From: Cereibacter_A sp052244495 | GTDB lineage: Bacteria; Pseudomonadota; Alphaproteobacteria; Rhodobacterales; Rhodobacteraceae | Assembly (NCBI GenBank): GCA_052244495.1 | Contig: JBQPXH010000003.1 | Strand: one strand, 5' to 3' | Length of the DNA: 64,000 bases | Part shown: piece after piece, positions 40,693 to 50,571 of the stretch | How the letters are laid out: the number at the start of each line of letters is the position of its first letter | Numbering within the stretch: position 1 is the stretch's first letter | Notes under the pieces: generated by a model | The model's input: only the letters and a program-made list of their open reading frames with translations | The model's database searches: none | What the model was told of the DNA's origin: nothing | Made by a program: the position numbers and the translations under genes

Positions 40693-40791
40693 CAAAGCGC
40701 TTTCCGAGCCATGTTTCCATTGCAACGCAGTTATGCAATCCGCTAGGGATCGTTGCGCAGAAGCCGCCTCCCGCGGCGGGAGTGTTGCGAC

Positions 40792-41685
40792 ATGGACTGG
40801 GACAAGCTCAGAATCTTCCACGCGGTGGCCGACGCGGGCAGCCTGACCCATGCCGGCGACACGCTGCACCTTTCGCAATCGGCGGTCAGCCGGCAGATCC
40901 GGGCACTGGAAGAGAGCCTGAACGTCACCCTTTTCCATCGCCACGCACGGGGACTGATTCTCACCGAACAGGGCGAACTGCTCTTTGATGCGACCAGCCA
41001 GATGGTCAAGCGGCTGGAGGCGGCAGCGGCACGCATCCGCGACAGCGAGGACGAGGTCTTCGGCGAGTTGCGCGTGACAACGACCACCGGCTTCGGGACG
41101 CTCTGGCTCGCGCCACGGCTGGTCGGGCTCTACAAGAAATATCCCGCCCTCAAGATCGACCTGATGCTCGAGGAGCGGGTGCTCGACCTGCCCATGCGCG
41201 AGGCGGACGTCGCCATCCGCATGAAGGAGCCGAGCCAGGCCGACCTGATCCGCAAGCGGCTGATGTCGATCCGGATGCGCCTCTATGCGTCGCCGGAATA
41301 TGTCGCCGAACACGGCATGCCCGAGAAGATGGACGATTTCGCGCAGCACAGGCTGATCTGCCAGCTTCCAGGCGCCCCGCAGGTGGCCGCGGGCGCGGCC
41401 CTCGTGCAGGAACTCATGTCGCACGACATTCCGTCCACGCTCACGGTCAACAACTACTTCGGCGTCCTGCAGGCGGTGCTGAACAATCTGGGTGTGGGCG
41501 TCATGCCGGATTACCTGGCGGTGGCCTTCCCCCAGCTCGTCCGCGTGCTGCCCGAAGTCGAGTCGACGGATGTGCCCGTCTTCCTCGCCTACCCCGAGGA
41601 ATTGCGCCATTCGAAGCGTGTCTCGGCCTTCCGCGAGTTCGTCATGGAAGAGATCTCGCTCTACCGGAAGCAGCAGCAGACCTAA
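40792..41685 (+). CDS. LysR family transcriptional regulator
   Basis: A 297-residue regulator. The N-terminal winged helix-turn-helix (about 1-60) is MDWDKLRIFHAVADAG through LHLSQSAVSRQIRALEESL; the effector domain covers about 88-290 (ELRVTTTTGFGTLWLAPRLVGLY). The ATG at 40792 starts exactly at the conserved MDWDKLR; an upstream in-frame start adds a non-conserved, Arg-rich piece. It is divergent from the indolepyruvate oxidoreductase gene and probably controls it, perhaps in response to an aromatic 2-oxoacid; that ligand is a guess from position. Confidence 0.85.
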   Translation: MDWDKLRIFHAVADAGSLTHAGDTLHLSQSAVSRQIRALEESLNVTLFHRHARGLILTEQGELLFDATSQMVKRLEAAAARIRDSEDEVFGELRVTTTTGFGTLWLAPRLVGLYKKYPALKIDLMLEERVLDLPMREADVAIRMKEPSQADLIRKRLMSIRMRLYASPEYVAEHGMPEKMDDFAQHRLICQLPGAPQVAAGAALVQELMSHDIPSTLTVNNYFGVLQAVLNNLGVGVMPDYLAVAFPQLVRVLPEVESTDVPVFLAYPEELRHSKRVSAFREFVMEEISLYRKQQQT

Positions 41686-41742
41686 GTATGATAGCGCGCA
41701 CCAGCCTGACGCGGACGGCCGCCGCCGGCTAAGCCAATGGTG

Positions 41743-41748
41743 CATAAG
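41743..41748 (+). promoter_or_regulatory. Candidate -10 box of the structured RNA
   Basis: CATAAG preceded by TG (TG-gCATAAG region of TGCATAAGG), four of six matches to TATAAT, about eight bases before the 5' strand of the RNA's closing stem. No good -35 hexamer is seen at the normal spacing, so this is weak. Confidence 0.3.
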
Positions 41749-41755
41749 GGAAAAC

Positions 41756-41914
41756 ATAGGTCCGAGGGTCAGGTATGCGCACACCGCATGGCGGCCATGC
41801 TGCTCTTGCAGCATCATGACGCTTGATCGCGGAGAGTCGCGGGCCTAAATCGCCTCTCGAAGCGGGTGATCGAGAGGTTTCTCTTGTCCGCTTCATACCT
41901 CCCTGTTGGACTTG
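41756..41914 (+). ncRNA. Structured non-coding RNA candidate (possible 6S RNA)
   Basis: The ends pair over about 20 bp: AGGTCCGAGGGTCAGGTATG (41758-41777) with CATACCTCCCTGTTGGACTT (41894-41913), 14 Watson-Crick and 3 G-U pairs around a 3-base internal mismatch zone. Inside are GCATGG-cgg-CCATGC, the alternative ATGCTGC-TCTT-GCAGCAT, CGCG-N6-CGCG and CCTCTCG-N11-CGAGAGG. A textbook intrinsic terminator follows at once. A closing stem of this size enclosing about 115 bases fits 6S RNA in length and outline, but the several inner stem-loops are not diagnostic, and a purL leader or a lysR 3'-UTR RNA is possible. Confidence 0.55.
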
Positions 41915-41942
41915 GGCCGAGCTTCTGCTCGGCCTTTTTTTT
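41915..41942 (+). terminator. Strong Rho-independent terminator
   Basis: Stem GGCCGAGC / GCTCGGCC with a TTCT loop followed by eight Ts, then CTTT. It is the most canonical intrinsic terminator in the window, 230 bases past the lysR stop and directly after the structured RNA candidate. Confidence 0.95.
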
Positions 41943-42157
41943 CTTTCCGGTCAGGTTTTCCGCGGCTGCCTGTGGAGCGTGCGGAAATTCGGCGGCCTGC
42001 CCGCATTTCGGGCGCCCATGGCATCGGCCAAAGCCGCGGGCTGCGGCAGGCTGGCGAAGATTCTTCGCGCCCCGTCCGGCCTGCCACCTTTTCCTGCTGC
42101 CTTTTCCGTCTTAAGACGCGCCAGACCCAGCCCAACCTCTGCCCGTGGAGACGTGCC

Positions 42158-44317
<2,160 letters not shown>

Positions 44318-44438
44318 TGAAGCTTCAGGCAGGTCCGCCACCGGCGGACCCTGCCGCGGCCCGTCCCGTCGCCGCCGCTTGCGCGACCCGGATCCGCGTC
44401 ATACATCTGGACCGAGAGTGACCGCACAGGATCCCCGC

Positions 44439-44681
44439 ATGGCCATGGAAGCCCAGGATATCGAAAACCTCATCCGCGCCAGTTTCCCGCAGGCGAAGAT
44501 CACCATCACCGACCTTGCGGGCGACGGAAACCACTGGGCGGCCGAGGTGGTCGACGAGAGCTTCCGCGGCATGAATCGAGTGCAGCAGCAACGTGCGGTC
44601 TACGCGTCTCTGAAGGGCAAGATGGATGGCGCTCATGGCGAGCTCCATGCGCTGGCCCTGACGACCAAGGTTCCCGAATAG
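44439..44681 (+). CDS. BolA family protein
   Basis: An 80-residue BolA-like protein with the class II KH-type fold. AQDIENLIRASFPQAKITITDL is the first helix-strand unit; GNHWAAEVVDESFRGMNRVQQQR carries the ligand His and the helix-turn-helix-like part; ELHALALTTKVP is the last strand with the conserved invariant His. Together with the monothiol glutaredoxin 58 bases downstream it would form a [2Fe-2S]-bridged heterodimer for iron-sulfur trafficking or iron sensing. The ribosome site is AGGA. A start two codons later is equally possible. Confidence 0.9.
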   Translation: MAMEAQDIENLIRASFPQAKITITDLAGDGNHWAAEVVDESFRGMNRVQQQRAVYASLKGKMDGAHGELHALALTTKVPE

Positions 44682-44739
44682 TCCCCTCCCCGCCGACGAC
44701 AGCGCAAGGACGCGCTCCAACCTACGAGGACGATCCGAC

Positions 44740-45105
44740 ATGACCACCACCGTCGAAGAACAGCTCCGTGACATGGTCACCACGAACGACGTGGTCCTGT
44801 TCATGAAGGGCACCAAGAGCATGCCGCAGTGCGGTTTTTCCAGCCGCGTCGCCGGCGTTCTGAACTACATGCAGGTGGCCTACAAGGACGTGAACGTGCT
44901 CGAGGATGCGGATGTGCGTCAGGGCATCAAGGATTTCTCGGACTGGCCGACGATCCCGCAGCTCTACGTCAAGGGAGAGTTCGTCGGCGGTTGCGACATC
45001 GTCACCGAGATGACGCTTTCGGGCGAGCTCGATCAGCTCTTCGAGGCGAAGGGCGTGGCCTATGACAAGGCCGCCGCCGACAAGATCCGCGAAGCCAACG
45101 CGTGA
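44740..45105 (+). CDS. grxD: Monothiol glutaredoxin (CGFS type)
   Basis: A 121-residue Grx4-type glutaredoxin. The active site CGFS begins at C31 in KSMPQCGFS, the monothiol signature that coordinates a [2Fe-2S] cluster with glutathione across a dimer; WPTIPQLYVKGEFVGGCDIV holds the cis-Pro and glutathione-binding Gly-Gly. It is a partner of the BolA protein encoded just upstream, a conserved pairing in proteobacteria. GAGGA precedes the ATG. A hairpin with a UUCG loop follows. Confidence 0.94.
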   Translation: MTTTVEEQLRDMVTTNDVVLFMKGTKSMPQCGFSSRVAGVLNYMQVAYKDVNVLEDADVRQGIKDFSDWPTIPQLYVKGEFVGGCDIVTEMTLSGELDQLFEAKGVAYDKAAADKIREANA

Positions 45106-45116
45106 CCACACAGGGC

Positions 45117-45134
45117 GCGCGCCTTCGGGCGCGC
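45117..45134 (+). terminator. UUCG-loop hairpin after the glutaredoxin gene
   Basis: GCGCGCC-TTCG-GGCGCGC, a perfect 7-bp stem closed by a C(UUCG)G tetraloop, 11 bases past the stop. It lacks a U-run. Confidence 0.65.
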
Positions 45135-45377
45135 ACCTGCTGCGCGTCCCGGGGGTGCGCCCCGCAGCTCCTCCGGCAAGCGATGCTCTCTGTTCCGGGG
45201 CGCCCTGCCCGGACGTGCCGTTGCATTGGCCGCGGCAATGCTCCCCGTTAGGATCAGCCTCAGGGAGCATGCGCGAGGGATGGACGTCTGTCGCGTGTGA
45301 CAGCCCTTTGCCGGGCCGCGGGACGGAGGGCAATCAGGGCAGGCGCTGCAGGCCCGCCGAGCCCGCGCTACACCCAT

Positions 45378-45447
45378 CTTCATTCTCGAAGAAATATCCT
45401 CGGGGGGAGCCGCCCGGCAGGGCGGTCGGGGGGCAGACGCCCCCCGC
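45378..45447 (-). repeat. Dispersed intergenic repeat, copy 4 (long form)
   Basis: On the minus strand: GCGGGGGGCGTCTGCCCCCC, then GACCGCCCTGCCGGGCGG, CTCCCCCCGAGGATATTTCT, TCGAGAATGAAG. It is nearly collinear with copy 1 over 70 bases, differing by small indels and substitutions. Confidence 0.8.
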
Positions 45448-45536
45448 CTTCGGGCAGATCCGGCGGCCCGGGGAAGGCCGCCTAAGCTCCTCAACGCGGC
45501 TCAGGCGCGACTCGGCGTCGTCCGCGCGCATAGGGG

Positions 45537-45911
45537 TCAGGCGCGCGCGCGTTCCTCGACTCTCTCTGCCATTGCCTCCGCGCGGGCGGCAAGCTCGGCC
45601 AGCGCCTCCTTCACGCCCGCCGGGATCACCGGCACCTCGATCCGCTCCGGCTCGGGGGCGGGGCGCGCCTCGATCTCGGCCAGTTGCTCGCGCAGCCGCC
45701 GCAGTTCCTCCTCCTGCCCCGCCATGCGGTCCGCAAGCATCAGCCCCGCCATGAGCAGCATGCGCGACTCCGTCATCCGGCCCATCTGCTCGACGACCGG
45801 GGCGGCCTCGGCATCCAGCACGGCGGCGGCGGTGCGCAGGAAATCCTCCTCGCCCGGCTGACAGGCGACCTCGAAGCTCTTGCCACCGATGGTGATGGTC
45901 AGTTCAGGCAT
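45537..45911 (-). CDS. zapA: Cell division protein ZapA
   Basis: A 124-residue ZapA-like protein that bundles FtsZ filaments. The globular N-terminal domain begins PELTITIGGKSFEVACQPGEEDFLRTAAAVLD and contains the conserved MLLMAGLMLADRM helix; the C-terminal part (EEELRRLREQLAEIEARP onward) is coiled coil. The final 50 residues are richer in Ala/Glu/Pro than the shorter enterobacterial form. The ATG at 45911 is inside the end of the upstream gene (8-base overlap), implying coupling to the coiled-coil protein. Confidence 0.87.
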   Translation of the reverse strand: MPELTITIGGKSFEVACQPGEEDFLRTAAAVLDAEAAPVVEQMGRMTESRMLLMAGLMLADRMAGQEEELRRLREQLAEIEARPAPEPERIEVPVIPAGVKEALAELAARAEAMAERVEERARA

Positions 45912-46371
45912 CCGAGCGACCCTCCGCAACCAGGGGATCCAGTGCGGACAGGACTTCGTCCACCTCCGCGGCCTCGGTCGCCCGCGCCGCGCGCAGCGCC
46001 TCGAGTTCCACGACCATCGAGCGGTTCAGGAGATGCGGGTCCGCCATGCCCTCGGCGCTGGCCTCGCGCAGGCTGCGCAGCGCCTCCCGAAGCTGGCCGG
46101 TTGTCTTCTTCATCCGCTGAAGCTCCAGCCCCTGAACGTCGAGTTGCCGGGTCAACGCCTCGACCTGCTCCTCGAAGCGGGCGATGCGCGTGCCCTCGCG
46201 TTCCTTCACGGCCTTGAGCCGCTCGGAAAGCTGGGCATTGACCATCCTCTCCTCGTCGAGTTCGGCCTGCAGCGGGTTCTCCGCGGGCACGAGGGGGATC
46301 GCATCGATCCCGGCCCCGATCCGTTCCAGGGCGGCCGTGAGCCTGCGCTCCAGTTCCACCATTTCCTGCAT
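45904..46371 (-). CDS. Coiled-coil protein upstream of zapA
   Basis: A 155-residue protein of unknown function. Residues 1-30 are amphipathic (MQEMVELERRLTAALERIG); about 35-105 are a long predicted coiled coil (Glu/Arg/Leu heptads through LTRQLDVQGLELQRMKKT and LREALRSLREASAEG); the C-terminal 45 residues form another helix with an acidic end. It overlaps zapA by eight bases and is divergent from transketolase. The context suggests a division role analogous to ZapB, but no sequence signature of ZapB is seen. The true start is taken as the ATG at 46371, after which the heptads begin. Confidence 0.7.
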   Translation of the reverse strand: MQEMVELERRLTAALERIGAGIDAIPLVPAENPLQAELDEERMVNAQLSERLKAVKEREGTRIARFEEQVEALTRQLDVQGLELQRMKKTTGQLREALRSLREASAEGMADPHLLNRSMVVELEALRAARATEAAEVDEVLSALDPLVAEGRSDA

Positions 46372-46537
46372 AGGGTCTGCCTTTCCGTTCCGTTCCAGCC
46401 GGGCCGTCCGCAGGCCCGTTTCCGGGATGCGGCGGCACATTGTCGTGCGAATCGTGTCCGCCCGGCGCTTTTCCACGATCTTACCGTCCAATGCCGGCCG
46501 ATGCGCCCCCCTTTGGCATGAGAAACGCCCCGAGTGC

Positions 46538-46565
46538 TTGATCTTGCCTGTCGGGCTGGTATGCA
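46538..46565 (+). promoter_or_regulatory. Candidate promoter of transketolase
   Basis: TTGATC at 46538-46543 and TATGCA at 46560-46565 with a 16-base spacer, about 60 bases before the GTG start of tkt. Matches are partial. Confidence 0.4.
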
Positions 46566-46623
46566 GCCGAGACGCGGTGTGTGCAAGAAGCCGCACCGGG
46601 GGGATCCAATCCGGAGATTTGCC

Positions 46624-48642
46624 GTGGACATTCAGAGCCTGCGCGACCAGCACCCCGATCACTGGAAGAAGGCCTGCGCCATCCGCGCGCTGACGCTCGA
46701 CGCCGTGGCGGCTGCCAATTCCGGCCATTCCGGCATGCCGATGGGCATGGCCGACGTGGCGACGGTGCTTTACGAGAAGCACATGGTCTTCGACGCCCAG
46801 GCCCCCGACTGGCCGAACCGCGACCGCTTCATCCTCTCGGCCGGCCACGGCTCGATGCTCGTCTACTCGCTGCTGCACCTGACCGGCGACCCCGAATTCC
46901 CGCTGGAGCAGATCCGGAACTTCCGCCAGTTCGGCTCGAAGACGGCCGGCCACCCCGAGAACTTCCTCGCCAAGGGGATCGAGACCACGACCGGCCCGCT
47001 CGGCCAGGGGCTTGCGATGGCCGTGGGCATGGCGATGGCCGAGGAGTCGCTCCGCGCCCGCTGGGGGTCGAAGATCATCGACCACCATACCTACTGCATT
47101 GCGGGTGACGGCTGCCTGATGGAGGGCGTGAGCCAGGAGGCCATCGGCCTCGCAGGTCGGCACGAGCTGTCGCATCTCGTCGTGATGTGGGACAACAACG
47201 GCATCACCATCGACGGCAAGGTGGCGCTGTCGGACCGGACCGACCAGAAGGCGCGCTTCGCCGCCGCCGGCTGGGATGTCTTCGAATGCGACGGCCACGA
47301 CCCCGCCGACATCGACCGCGCCCTGACCGAGGCCAAGGCCTCGAAGGGCCCGGCCTTCATTGCCTGCACCACGAACATCGCCCTCGGCTCCTCGGCACAG
47401 GACACGTCCAAGGGTCATGGCGCCCTGACCGATGCCAAGCTGATCGCCGACACCAAGGCCGCCTACGGCTGGAACCATGGCGCCTTCGAGATCCCCTCGG
47501 ACGTCAAGAAGGCCTGGGAGACCATCGGGTCTCGCGGGGCAGCGGCCCGCAAGGAGTGGGAAGAGCGGCTCGCGGCCCTCTCCGACGCGAAGCAGGCCCT
47601 CTTCCACCAGCAGTTCTCCTGCGAGCCGCCGAAGAAGCTCGCTGCCGCCATCCGCGGCGTGAAGAAGGACGCGGTGGAAAAGATGCCGAAGGTCGCGACC
47701 CGCCGCGCCTCGGAAATGGTGCTGGAGGCGGTCAACCCGATCATGACCGAGACCATCGGCGGCTCGGCCGACCTGACCGGCTCGAACAACACCAAGACCG
47801 CCGACCTCGGCGTCTTCGACCCGATCAATCGCAAGGGCCGCTACGTCTACTACGGCATTCGGGAACATGGCATGGCGGCCGCGATGAACGGCATGGCGCT
47901 GCATGGCGGGGTGCGGCCCTATGGCGGCACATTCATGTGCTTCGCCGACTACTGCCGCCCGGCGGTGCGCCTTTCGGCGCTGATGCACATGCCGGTGGTC
48001 TATGTCTTCACCCATGACTCGATCGGTCTGGGCGAGGACGGGCCGACGCACCAGCCGGTCGAGCATCTGGCGATGCTGCGCGCCACGCCGAACATGATGG
48101 TGTTCCGCCCCGCCGACCTGACCGAGACCGCCGAGGCCTGGGAGATCGCGCTGTCCGAGAAGGCCACGCCCTCGGTGCTGGCGCTGTCGCGGCAGAACCT
48201 GCCCGCGGTGCGCAAGGCGCACACCAACAAGAACCTCGTCTCGCAGGGCGCCTATGTGCTCGAGGAGGCTACCGGCAAGCGTCAGGTGATCCTGATGGCC
48301 TCGGGCTCCGAGGTCGAGGTGGCGCTGAAGGCGCGCGAGGCGCTGGAGGCCGAGGGCATCGGCACCCGTGTCGTCTCGATGCCCTGCATGGAGCTTTTCG
48401 CCAAGCAGGATCCGGCCTATCGCCGCAAGGTGCTGCCGCCGGGTGCGGTGCGCATAGCGATCGAGGCGGGCGTCCGGATGGGATGGGATCGCTGGCTGCT
48501 GGGCGAGCGCGGACGCGAGGGCAAGGACGGCTTCATCGGCATGTCCGGCTTCGGCGCCTCGGCCCCGGCCGAGCGGCTCTACAAGGAGTTCGGCATCACC
48601 CCGGAAGCCACGGTGGAGAAGGCGAAAGCCCTTATCGGCTGA
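46624..48642 (+). CDS. tkt: Transketolase
   Basis: A 672-residue TPP enzyme of the pentose phosphate and Calvin-Benson cycles that moves two-carbon ketol units between sugar phosphates. Markers: AANSGHSGMPMGMAD with substrate His near residue 30, TTGPLGQG, the TPP motif GDGCLMEGVSQEA ending in WDNNGI, and the pyrimidine domain GIREHGMAAAMNG with THDSIGLGEDGPTHQP. The start is GTG at 46624 (VDIQSLRDQH), with GGAG seven bases upstream; in-frame codons before it are not conserved. A gap gene lies 2 kb downstream, but three genes intervene. In phototrophic relatives a second copy sits in cbb operons. Confidence 0.95.
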   Translation: MDIQSLRDQHPDHWKKACAIRALTLDAVAAANSGHSGMPMGMADVATVLYEKHMVFDAQAPDWPNRDRFILSAGHGSMLVYSLLHLTGDPEFPLEQIRNFRQFGSKTAGHPENFLAKGIETTTGPLGQGLAMAVGMAMAEESLRARWGSKIIDHHTYCIAGDGCLMEGVSQEAIGLAGRHELSHLVVMWDNNGITIDGKVALSDRTDQKARFAAAGWDVFECDGHDPADIDRALTEAKASKGPAFIACTTNIALGSSAQDTSKGHGALTDAKLIADTKAAYGWNHGAFEIPSDVKKAWETIGSRGAAARKEWEERLAALSDAKQALFHQQFSCEPPKKLAAAIRGVKKDAVEKMPKVATRRASEMVLEAVNPIMTETIGGSADLTGSNNTKTADLGVFDPINRKGRYVYYGIREHGMAAAMNGMALHGGVRPYGGTFMCFADYCRPAVRLSALMHMPVVYVFTHDSIGLGEDGPTHQPVEHLAMLRATPNMMVFRPADLTETAEAWEIALSEKATPSVLALSRQNLPAVRKAHTNKNLVSQGAYVLEEATGKRQVILMASGSEVEVALKAREALEAEGIGTRVVSMPCMELFAKQDPAYRRKVLPPGAVRIAIEAGVRMGWDRWLLGERGREGKDGFIGMSGFGASAPAERLYKEFGITPEATVEKAKALIG

Positions 48643-48766
48643 CACCGTTTGCCGAAGCAGAAGGCGAAGTCTCTCCTCGGATGACACCGCCCGCTCAACA
48701 ATGATGGCGACGGCCCTTCTCGGCCGGCGCCGCACGCCGGGGCCGGGAAGGTCCGCGGCACAACGC

Positions 48767-48794
48767 AAAGGCCGCGCAACGGAACGCGGCCTTT
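48767..48794. terminator. Terminator between tkt and the DUF2934 gene
   Basis: A perfect 10-bp stem AAAGGCCGCG / CGCGGCCTTT with an eight-base loop; A and T runs in the arms suit termination from both sides of this convergent pair. Confidence 0.8.
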
Positions 48795-48883
48795 CGCATT
48801 TCTGCGCGACGGCCTGGCGGGGACTGGCTGCACGGTCGCATCGCGCCGCAGGTCCGGGGCGCCTGCGGGCGAAGCTCGCAGGC

Positions 48884-49177
48884 TCAATCCTTCCAGTCGG
48901 GCGCGTCCTCGCGATGCGGATAGGTGGGCTCTTCGCCCTGGTCGGTCAGCGTCGGAAACTCGCCCTGGTTCTCGATCGCCTCGATCGGCTCGCCCTCGGG
49001 GTCACGCTCGTCGGCGGGATGGCGAGCGGCATGCGGGTTCTCCTCGATGCCCAGCAGCTCCTGCGCCCGGTCGCGGAACGAGGCAGCACCCTCGTCCGGC
49101 CTGCCTGCCTCTTCCCACAGCAACCGGGCGCGCTCGTCGATGCGGCGCTCCCATGCTTCGAATTCCTGACGGTTCAT
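48884..49177 (-). CDS. DUF2934 family small protein
   Basis: A 97-residue soluble, very acidic protein. The N-terminal half, RRIDERARLLWEEAGRPDEGAASFRDRAQELL, fits the DUF2934 pattern (R-x-R-A-x-x-L-W-E-x-x-G-R-P). The rest is Glu/Pro-rich and ends DAPDWKD, likely disordered. Function is unknown; such proteins are common in alphaproteobacteria and are sometimes stress-linked. AGGAG lies seven bases before the ATG at 49177. It follows DUF808 on the same strand by 31 bases, so the two may be co-transcribed. Confidence 0.75.
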   Translation of the reverse strand: MNRQEFEAWERRIDERARLLWEEAGRPDEGAASFRDRAQELLGIEENPHAARHPADERDPEGEPIEAIENQGEFPTLTDQGEEPTYPHREDAPDWKD

Positions 49178-49208
49178 CGGCAACTCCTGTCTGTTGCCGG
49201 ATAAACCC

Positions 49209-50180
49209 CTAGCGCCCTGCGGATGTTCCGGGGAGCAGCCGCGAGACGAGGCCCCAGAGCGGCGCGATGATCTTGTTCGCCACCGGGATGAGCGCCATCC
49301 CGAGCGCCAGCCCGAAGAGCCCGTCGAAGAAGGCCGTGACGGCCCATTCCACGGCACCCGGGGCGCGTCCGACGGCCTCGGTCGCCGCCACGGCGATGTC
49401 GTGGATGTGGTGATGCAACCAGCCGAACCCGAGTTCGTAGAGCCCGTGGATCACGATCGCACCGCCGACCCAGATCATCGCGGCCGTGCCCACAGCCGAC
49501 AGCAGCTTCAGGAAGCCCGGCATCCCGTGCACGATCCCCCGCCCCACCGCCCGCGTGACGGCGAAGCGGCCGCGAAGGCTCATGAGCACGCCGAGATCGT
49601 CCGCCTTCACGATGGCCGCCACACCGCCATAGACCAGCGCCGTGATGCCCACCCCTGCCGCGGCCAGCGAGGCCGCCTTCATCGCAATGCCGCTCGGCGG
49701 AAGCGCCGCGAGGATGATCGTCATGATCTCGGCCGAGAGGATGAAGTCGGTCTTGATGGCACCCGCCACCTTCTGTTCTTCCAGATGGACCGGATCGCCC
49801 TTGGGGACCGCCGCCTCGTCATGATGGCCGCCGAAGAGATGCGCGACCTTCTCGGCCCCCTCGAAGCACAGATAGGCGCCCCCCAGCATCAGCAGCGGCG
49901 AGATCACCCAGGGCGCGAAGGACGACAGCAGCAGGGCCGCAGGCAACAGGATCACCAGCTTGTTGAAGAGCGAGCCCTTCGTGATGCGCCAGACGATGGG
50001 GATCTCGCGCGCCGCATCGAAGCCCTGCACGTATTTCGGCGTGACTGCGGCATCGTCGATGACCGCGCCCGCGGCCTTCGCTCCCGCCTTGGTGGCCTGC
50101 CCGATCACGTCGTCCACCGACGCCGCGGCCACCTTCGCGATCGAGGCCACGTCGTCCAGCAAGGCCAGCAAGCCACTCAT
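49209..50180 (-). CDS. DUF808 family inner-membrane protein (YedI type)
   Basis: A 323-residue integral membrane protein of the DUF808/YedI family. The start MSGLLALLDDVASIAKVAAASVDDV and DDAAVTPKYVQGFDAAREIPIVWRI are the conserved cytoplasmic block. About six to eight hydrophobic helices follow (KLVILLPAALLLSSFAPWVI, IMTIILAALPPSGIAMKAA, MIWVGGAIVIHGLYELG), with the His-rich loop HLFGGHHDE. No activity is assigned to the family. It precedes the DUF2934 gene. Confidence 0.85.
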   Translation of the reverse strand: MSGLLALLDDVASIAKVAAASVDDVIGQATKAGAKAAGAVIDDAAVTPKYVQGFDAAREIPIVWRITKGSLFNKLVILLPAALLLSSFAPWVISPLLMLGGAYLCFEGAEKVAHLFGGHHDEAAVPKGDPVHLEEQKVAGAIKTDFILSAEIMTIILAALPPSGIAMKAASLAAAGVGITALVYGGVAAIVKADDLGVLMSLRGRFAVTRAVGRGIVHGMPGFLKLLSAVGTAAMIWVGGAIVIHGLYELGFGWLHHHIHDIAVAATEAVGRAPGAVEWAVTAFFDGLFGLALGMALIPVANKIIAPLWGLVSRLLPGTSAGR

Positions 50181-50318
50181 TTTCCGTCCCTTCGTCCGTT
50201 CGCCGGTCCGATACCTTGTCGCAGAAGCGGCGGGCTGCAGGAAGCCCCCGCGGCGGATACGACCCCTTCCGGTCGCCCGTGGCCTGCGCTAGCGTCGCGC
50301 GAACCCCGGAAGCCGCGC

Positions 50319-50462
50319 ATGACCAACCGCATCGCCCTGATCCTCGCCGCGACGATCGTGATCGCCCTCATCCTCGACGCCTTGGTGAACGGGTCGGCCG
50401 CCACGCTGTTCCTGCTGCGCAAACTGTCGCAACTCGTGCAGTATCTCGTCTTCTGGCGCTGA
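50319..50462 (+). CDS. Small single-span membrane protein upstream of gap
   Basis: A 47-residue peptide, MTNRIALILAATIVIALILD at the start and LLRKLSQLVQYLVFWR at the end. It has one clear transmembrane helix (4-20), then a short loop and an amphipathic aromatic C-terminus. Similar short proteins occur next to glyceraldehyde-3-phosphate dehydrogenase genes in Rhodobacteraceae as I recall, which would support its being real. It ends 109 bases before gap on the same strand. CCGGAAG precedes the ATG. Function is unknown. Confidence 0.68.
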   Translation: MTNRIALILAATIVIALILDALVNGSAATLFLLRKLSQLVQYLVFWR

Positions 50463-50479
50463 AAACCTCCTTTCTTTGG

Positions 50480-50508
50480 TTGAATTGCGCGCGGATCTGG
50501 GGTCGTTA
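50480..50508 (+). promoter_or_regulatory. Candidate promoter of gap
   Basis: TTGAAT at 50480-50485 and TCGTTA at 50503-50508 with a 17-base spacer. The -35 is reasonable and the -10 weak. It lies 64 bases before the gap ATG. Confidence 0.35.
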
Positions 50509-50571
50509 GCCTGAAGACCATCCGCGGGCGCGCGACTCGACTGCCGCGCCCGCCAATTGTGGGAGAGCTCT

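Larger units (their letters stand above)
41686..42157. other. Intergenic region between lysR and purL
   Basis: 472 bp with no protein-coding gene. It contains the structured RNA candidate with terminator (41756-41942). From 41943 to the purL ATG there is a further 215-base leader, rich in C and G, with no clear dyad; purL needs its own promoter there or read-through of the terminator. Confidence 0.6.
45106..45536. other. Intergenic region between glutaredoxin and zapA genes
   Basis: 431 bp between convergent genes, without a credible ORF. It holds the UUCG-loop terminator (45117-45134) and repeat copy 4 (45378-45447). CTGTC-acacgc-GACAG near 45288 is a further small dyad. 6S RNA often neighbours zapA in other proteobacteria; I looked here for a long closing stem and did not find one. 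Confidence 0.55.

Noticed and set aside
45106..45536. 6S RNA beside zapA
   Set aside because: The position is usual in other proteobacteria, but no long closing stem or central-bubble layout is evident; the lysR-purL interval is a better candidate.
45904..48768. 954-codon minus-strand frame covering transketolase
   Set aside because: Only its last 155 codons (from 46371) form a sensible protein; the rest is antisense to tkt.
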